A DNA stretch of 64,000 bases from Gracilariopsis chorda (lineage: Eukaryota; Rhodophyta; Florideophyceae; Gracilariales; Gracilariaceae): contig NBIV01000244.1 in NCBI GenBank assembly GCA_003194525.1, forward strand, positions 1-64,000, in the 5' to 3' direction. A program made the translations under genes and the position numbers. Within the stretch, counting starts at the first letter, position 1. Each line of letters begins with the position of its first letter. Under the pieces are notes generated by a model, which was not told where the DNA came from, did no database searches, and saw only the letters and a program-made list of their open reading frames with translations. This document shows, in pieces, positions 58,240 through 64,000 of this stretch.

Positions 58240-58255
58240 TGGTCTGTGGACTTAG
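58240..58255 (+). promoter_or_regulatory. Element C primer binding site
   Basis: TGGTCTGTGGACTTAG, the family site of A and B with three differences from A. Confidence 0.7.
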
Positions 58256-58494
58256 AACCTACGTTTAAAATTTGAGCTGGAACTATTCCTGGTCTCTTGA
58301 TGGTTTCAACCGTTTTCGAGAGACGTTGTGGAACTTGGAGTAGGGATTGTGAAGAACTCCTTCGTCAAGATTGGATGTCAGGGAACCTGCATTGCAGGTC
58401 CTGAAAAGGTTCCTTTTTTGTTGCTACTCCGTTTTCCGGAAGTTGTTGAGTTCGTTTATTTAACACAGATTAGTACCGGTTCTATGTCTGCAGT

Positions 58495-60300
58495 GTGACG
58501 CCATCTGCTCCGAAATCTCGTAGTGGATCTGCTTCCGCAGCTGTGCCGGCCCAAAGGGCTCCGCGCTCTATATCTATACTCAAGGATCGAGACAATAACG
58601 AAACTGATCCGAACTATCGGAAAGCACCCTCAGTTGCCTCGGCACCACAGAAGGTCGTTGCTGCCAGCCAACCCCCCGTAGTTGAGAAACCATTAGCACT
58701 CAATCGAGGACTCACTGAGCGTAAAGAAATCGCCGGTTTGGAATTCCGCATGTATATTGCTAACGCTGCTCACGTGGACCTCTTGACAGACGTTACCGAA
58801 CTTCGGCGTATGGTTGAGGACGCCTAAGTTTGGAATATCCCAGAATGGATTCGTCTCTTGAGGCGGGATGTAAATTCCATCTTGGAAAGCATTGGTGCCC
58901 CAGAGGTGTTCGCTCAAGAGTACCGATCCTTTGTGGATGATGTCCGTGTGAATTCAGATCAAATCAAAGCGCGTTTGGATACCATGGAGGAAATGATCCT
59001 TATGGATCACGCAGTAGAATCCAAGGGCGGCGAAAAAGTGTTCTCTGAAGGATCAGCTCACAGGTCCGATAAACAGATCTCTGCAGACCGAAGAACGATA
59101 TATACACCGACTCGGATTCATCTGTGTCAGACTCGCCCCATCACTCTTTGAGTTCATTATCCGACTCGTCGGATAGTGAACACCGTAGCAGACGCCACCA
59201 TGCCTTGCATTCTAAAGCTACATACACCTCTAAAGGTGCTATCCGCTCACGGAAGAAGGGCCGAAGACGTTCGGGACTCAAGGACCTGAAACCGACGAGT
59301 CCGCTTTTATCGGAAATTGCTTTCGTACCCCTACTATCGGTTAGAAAACTTTACTGGAAATCGTTCTTACCGAGGAACTGAAAAGGTTGAAGCCTACATT
59401 AAGCATGTGGAAATTGCTCTTCAGAAGAGAGAATTTACAGAAGAAGACCCCAGTCTGGTGTTAGAAGTCCTTACAAGTGTCATATAGAAGGCCGACATAC
59501 AATCAATGAGTGAAGCACAGGCGTAACTCTCCCTACCCTCGTTCCTCAAGCGAATGGCTGAGGACCAACTTAACTCCGTCCGCCGATCGTCCAGAGCCTC
59601 TAAAATCGCAGTTACGTGCTGGCCCGAAGCCGTTCATTACCTTCTAGGGTCGTATACCACTGGTTATGGAATCCAAGAATGGATTCTACCACTACGGGAT
59701 ACGAAGCAAAAACCGATGGAAACCGAAACGGTCTATTCAGGTGTTTGAATAAGGCGTTTCATCGTTGTGGTAATTTGTACTCCTCGCAGGAAAGGTGCAT
59801 AATGTTTGGGGATGGATTGCACCCTGCCATAAGATGTTCGATTGCTCGGCATCGGGAAGCGAAACGACATATTTCGTACTTGGAACTGGCGCAGTATGCC
59901 CAGGCTGAAGGAGATACCCTCCGCACCCGGCAAGGCACCAAACATTGGTCGTCGCAAGCGCGCCTTTTGGAAGTATCCTACACGTCATTCGTCCTGTTGA
60001 AAGGTAATAGCTTCCGCCAGGGACACGATCATATCCAACTTTTGGGAACTAACTACAATTCCCTGGGAACTACGGATTTGCAATCGACCTCAGTTCCGAC
60101 TTCAGCTGGAGACCATGCATTCTGTGCCCATGGCACTTGAGTACCTGCGGCACCGCTCGCTTTCGCAAATAATGCTGCTCGCTTCTCACGCCCTGTTTGA
60201 AGGAATAAAGCACCGCAAAGAGGGGACGGCCATCCACAGAAAGAACATCACTCGGTCATATGTGTCGGTCGCGAAATTGGTAGAATGTTCCAGCACTGCT
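58495..60300 (+). pseudogene. Element C gag remnant
   Basis: The N-terminus (about 58495-58830) is Ala/Ser/Pro-rich with coiled-coil potential. A Ser/Asp and Arg-rich block (SDSSDSEHRSRRHHALHS, about 59160-59215) equals the RS/SD block of element A. Capsid blocks include AEDQLNSVRRSSRASKIAVT, CWPEAVHYLLGSY and NKAFHRCGNLYSSQERC. The latter three have near-identical counterparts in A. Frames are broken in several places. Confidence 0.8.
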
Positions 60301-60330
60301 GGAACACACGTGTAGAGTGCTCCCTCAGTG

Positions 60331-61316
60331 TCTGGAGCATTCTAAGCTTCGCTGGCCCAGCATTACCACTGTATTTCGGTGATGGAGGCGCCAGGTGCTA
60401 AATTACTATTGGTTATTGTGCAGCTCCAGAGGCTTCTGGAAGCCAGTGGCGTAACCTAGACGCACACATGAGCAAGTACAAAGTAGTAATACGTTTCTGT
60501 GTTGTTTTGCGTGCTTTTCGACTATATGAAAGGGCGAGTTGAGTCTCAGACTTCGGTCTGGACTCATCTGAAGAACGACATCTCAACGTTCTCACCCCCT
60601 ACAACTGTCTCAAATTTTTATATCAACCATCAACTCTCCACCGCACTTAGTGAGGGGCTTACCGCTTTGTGCATACTTGGGGTGGGGCATTACCGTCACT
60701 GAGACCGGTTGAACCGCCTTTGGCGTGCACCGGAGACGGGTAGTGTGTACCAAAGGCGCTTCTGTCATCTGTGAGCCCCCACCGGAGCTTTGCTCGGATA
60801 ACGGTGACGCTCGAAAGACCTGGTTGTTTCTGGACGGAGGTGCTTGACGGGGAGCTGCCCGCAGGCGACGTGCCGTGCCACCTCTCCTGCAAAGGGCCAG
60901 ATTGGGTATAGAATGAAAGCATATCTTGCTGTTAGTAGCTCTCCTTTGGAAGCACTGTAAGGATTGTACGCACCGGCTTCTGGTTGGTGCAGAAGTGGAT
61001 AGGCTGCAGAAATCACTTCACATCCGGAGTGTCTTACCGGAAGCCGGGAGTCTGACTCCTAGTGACCCTTGAAATAAATCTCGGGTTGTGCGCCGTTTCA
61101 AGAAGTATCAAGAAGATTGTATTTGGATTGAGCCTTGTGCTCTCCTTTTTTTAGTTGTTGTTATCGTTGCAGGTTGAGTCCTTTTGGTACCTGCATTGGT
61201 TGTTCGTTTGATCTTTTGTTCGTGTGGTTTCATTTTGTTGGGGCTTCGAGCTACCAGGAAATCCCTTTTTAGGCTAATTTGTCATCTATTTTGGCCCCCT
61301 GCGTCACTGTCTCGTG
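60331..61316 (+). other. Element E leader and presumed 5' LTR
   Basis: No coding similarity. Contains a perfect 9-bp inverted repeat, CGCCTTTGG (60715-60723) with CCAAAGGCG (60750-60758). Candidate primer sites starting TGG (for example at about 61183 and 61287) could not be distinguished. Confidence 0.45.
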
Positions 61317-62600
61317 ATGGCGCCCACATGGTACTCTCGAGAAGGGTGTTCCTCTGATTCAAGCCCTACAATTACTTCTTTTGATGGATTGTCTGTAGAA
61401 GTTGTGAAGTTTTTCTACTACCTTGACAATGTTGCTATGAGAGGAAAGACCGAAGATGATATGGCGTTTGAGCTTCTCGGCTTTCTAGAGAAGAAAGCCT
61501 TCGAGTTTTATTATGATACTTACGACACTAGTGGTTCCCTCTCCGAAGAAGCAAAAGATTATCAATCCGTGAAAAAAGCTTTTATCAATCGCTTTGGAAA
61601 AGTCTAAGAACCTGAAGAGGATATTCGCCTGGCAATATCGGCTAAACTGGATTATGGAGATTTGGTTCGTTCCTTGAGTCATATGGACAACCTCTTCTAG
61701 AAAGCTGGATTCAATTGCAAGGCCAAATTCGGCCTGTTAAGAAAAGCGGTGATGGAATACGCTGATTTAGCTCAGTTTATCGTCTTTCGTCGTGCAGAAG
61801 ATTATGAAGAGTTGAAGGTTCAAGTGAAATCTTTCGATGCTGCCAAGAAAGCGATGGGTTCGCATGTTTCATTCATGGGCCCACCGAAGCGTATTGTCCA
61901 AAACCACAGGCCATTGGATCATTCTTCTCACCAGGGTTTGGAGTCCAAGGTTTACAAATTATCCGAACAGTTTGCAGTGCTTACTCTCATGGTTAAGAAG
62001 TCACAGGCAGAGCGCAGAGATTACGAGAAAACATGCACCTACTGTAAGAAGACCGGTCACTACGCGTCTCAGTGTGATGCCAACCCACACCGCAATAGCA
62101 GGTGTGCTAGGTGTGGAAAGCTTGGGAACTCTGAGATTGCTTGTTGGAGACGTATCAGGCCCGAAGAGACTCGAAAGGTGTCGGAAAGCAGAGAGGAACG
62201 GAGAGATTTTTCGTCGGGCGCACAGACGAGGTCTGACACCGTTTCCATCGTGACTGAGAACCCTCAGAGTGCTGAAGTTGTCGCTAGGACCAAGAGAAGT
62301 GCCGATGGTGAAGCGCTCCCAAAGCAGCGCCATTCGGATGGAAAAGCGCCTATCCCTTCCTTTTCAAATCCACCTGGCTATGAAGAGAGAATTCTCCGTG
62401 CAAAGGGTCATGAGCAGAAGCAAAAGAAACAAAAACAGAGATATTTCAGGAAAGAGAGCATACAGGATCATGCAAGCAAGTATAATGTTCTAACGGACCT
62501 GGCTCATGCCTCATGTGGGCTCAAGTTTGGGCAATTAATCCGTGGAGACGCTGATGATGCTAAGAAAGAGATTCGAAAGTTCATTAGCCGAAAAAGAAAT
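61317..62600 (+). pseudogene. Element E gag region
   Basis: The ATG at 61317 opens a capsid-like domain with FDGLSVEVVKFFYYLDNV, DDMAFELLGFLEKKAFEFYY and a SVKKAFINRFGK block, typical of the Ty3-type retrotransposon gag fold. A second part from 61749 holds CTYCKKTGHYASQC (about 62035-62076) and a second knuckle-like CARCGKLGN (about 62103), followed by a Lys/Arg/Gln-rich linker. The knuckles bind the element RNA. Confidence 0.8.
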
Positions 62601-63037
62601 GTCCGGCGCTCTTTTGTTGGTCCTGTTGGCAGACAGCCTAGATGTCTGAAAGCGGTTCCTGTAAGGATATATGGAACTGAAACTGAAGCTTTGCTTGATT
62701 CTGGTGCGTCCCTAACCTCATGTCTACTAAGCTGTGCATGAAACTATCGTTGGACCCCGAACCTACCTCAAAGACGATCACGATTGCTAATGAAACAAGC
62801 GCTGTATGCAAGAGTATACTTCATGATGTGCCCATTTCGTTCGGAGGCATTTCAATTCCATTGGATTTCCTTGTAATCGAAGGGCCTCCATTCGATATTA
62901 TTGTTAGGTGTCCCACATTTGAGACGCTTCAGGCCTGCCTAGACCTTGGCAATCAACAAGTTAAGATGAACATAGCTGGCAAGAAAGTGACACTTGTGTT
63001 TGACTATGCTCGCGTTGAAGTATCAGAAGGGAATTAA
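62601..63037 (+). pseudogene. Element E protease region
   Basis: TEALLDSGASLTS (about 62683-62720) is the aspartic protease active site and GPPFDIIVRCPTFETLQACL (about 62881-62940) the second conserved block. An acidic Asp/Glu/Ser linker (about 63040-63115) separates it from RT. Confidence 0.78.
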
Positions 63038-63127
63038 GGTGACACGGATAGCGGGGATTTTACGTCTGATTCCGACGCTACTTGTGACGAGAGCGATTCC
63101 GAGGAGGATGATGAACTGGTCGTCGCT

Positions 63128-63991
63128 TTGACAGGCAATATTCAAGACGAAAGTAATGGCATGATACCAGAGTTGTACATCACTACTAAGGATCAGCGTG
63201 ATGAGTTTTTGTTCTCAAAGCTCTCTCATGTACCAGAGAAAGAACAAAAAAAGATGAGCTCATGTCTGAAAGAAGCTAATGTAGTCGCATGGTCACTAAC
63301 AGATCGGCGCCATGCCGATGTCCCCGTCTCACATTCCTCCGAGCTCACCGTTGATAAGCCAATATATTTCCAGGCAAGAAGAATTTCCCCAAAACACAAT
63401 GAGTTCATTCGAAAGGAAATAGATCTCCTACTTGAAGCCCGTATTGTTACCTCTTCTTCGTCAGCCTGGTCGTTTCCAGTGGTCATAGCTTCTAAGAAAG
63501 ATGGATCTACAAGGTTCTTTGTGGACTACCGAGAACTCAATAGGGTCATGAAAGCCGATCGCTGGCCGGTACCTCGAATGTAGGAAATCTCTGACGACCT
63601 TGGCGGGTGTTGCGTGTTCACTACGCTCGATCTGTTTTCTGGATACTGGCAAGTGAGAATGTCTAAAGAATCCAAAGAGATGACCACTTTTGTTTGCAGG
63701 TATGGGACGTTCATGTTCGAAGTCATGCCTTTTGGTCTAATGAATGCTCCCTCTACCTTTCAGCGGATGATGGACCATGTTATCAGAGATCTGCCGTTTG
63801 TGAGAGTCTATATTGATGACGTTGTTATATTATCTAAGAGCCTGGAAGATCATGCTGTTCATCTGAAGGTAGTGCTGGAACGCATTAGTAAGCACGGCCT
63901 TAAGCTTAAGTTGTCAAAGTGTTTCTTTGCACTCCCGAGAATATCTCTTCTTGGACATGTCATTGCTTCCAGTGGGTTATCTGCAGACTAG
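63128..63991 (+). pseudogene. Element E reverse transcriptase, N-terminal two thirds
   Basis: SSAWSFPVVIASKKDGSTRF, YRELNRVMKADRWPVPRM, TTLDLFSGYWQVRMS, MPFGLMNAPSTFQRMMDHV and VRVYIDDVVILSKSLEDH (YIDD box about 63810) are Ty3/gypsy RT motifs. The window ends at the LLGHVIASSG block. Rather than the PIPR signature of A and D it has WPVPR with FSGYWQ, marking a different lineage. Confidence 0.88.
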
Positions 63992-64000
63992 TCAAAAATT

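Larger units (their letters stand above)
57304..60330 (+). mobile_element. Ty3/gypsy copy C, truncated (fossil, same family as A and B)
   Basis: A 5' LTR (57304-58239), the family primer site (58240-58255) and a gag remnant (58495 to about 60300) are present; everything downstream is replaced by element E. Gag blocks match element A closely. The copy has many breaks and is of similar age to B. The right edge is placed by the loss of gag similarity and is uncertain by about 100 bp. Confidence 0.8.
60331..64000 (+). mobile_element. Ty3/gypsy element E (fossil, 3' part outside window)
   Basis: Gag with two knuckle-like motifs, an aspartic protease and the first two thirds of reverse transcriptase are visible, then the window ends. 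The gag and RT differ clearly from A/B/C and D, so this is a third Ty3/gypsy lineage. The upstream 60331-61316 should contain the 5' LTR and primer site, but I could not fix their borders. It looks broken in only a few places within the visible part. It interrupts element C. Confidence 0.8.

Noticed and set aside
60300-60345. Hairpins around GTTCCAGCACTGCTGGAAC as ends of a separate small element
   Set aside because: They fit the hairpin style of the A/C family gag and give no paired terminal repeats.

Overview
The window is eukaryotic nuclear DNA made almost entirely of transposable elements, many inserted into one another. I recognise no conserved cellular housekeeping gene, no rRNA or tRNA gene and no CRISPR array. 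The element repertoire (Ty3/gypsy with and without chromodomain, Ty1/copia, Helitron, PIF/Harbinger, pogo-like, a possible PiggyBac relative) fits a transposon-rich alga, oomycete or fungus. The sequence alone does not name the host.

Left part. Positions 1-8196 hold Ty3/gypsy element A on the minus strand; its 3' end lies outside the window. It sits inside a pogo-like transposase gene whose distal half continues at 8197-9416. A PIF/Harbinger element follows (9727-12371), with a DDE transposase and a divergent Myb/SANT-like partner. Helitron H1 (about 12574-18373, minus) carries a decayed Rep/Pif1-helicase gene. A hairpin-rich stretch and about 1.4 kb without recognisable genes lead to 20653.

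Middle part. A Ty1/copia element on the minus strand (20654 to about 41790) has been split inside its reverse transcriptase by roughly 15.9 kb. That insertion consists of a second Helitron, H2 (22206 to about 28341, minus), and Ty3/gypsy chromovirus D (about 28342-38098, plus). H2 has an intact 125-codon gene of unknown function at its 5' side. D has a long antisense reading frame between pol and the 3' LTR.

Right part. A second pogo-like gene (about 42720-44176, continuing at 54297) is split by Ty3/gypsy element B (44177-54296, with both LTRs). After about 1 kb without features, a possible PiggyBac-like remnant (55995-57288) is interrupted by Ty3/gypsy copy C (57304 to about 60330). C is in turn cut by Ty3/gypsy element E, which runs off the right end. 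A, B and C are one family: they share gag and protease similarity, related LTRs and one primer-binding-site type.

Most unusual features: (1) element A, LTR included, is packed with 4-6 bp stem micro-hairpins of form CC..GG, each of different sequence; (2) antisense reading frames lie between pol and the 3' LTR in both D and B; (3) both Helitrons encode a CX2CX4HX4C zinc knuckle ahead of the Rep domain; (4) an intact, possibly winged-helix ORF lies in H2; (5) the copia element carries a primer site matching an internal tRNA-Met half-molecule. Boundaries and family calls were made by eye and are approximate where stated.
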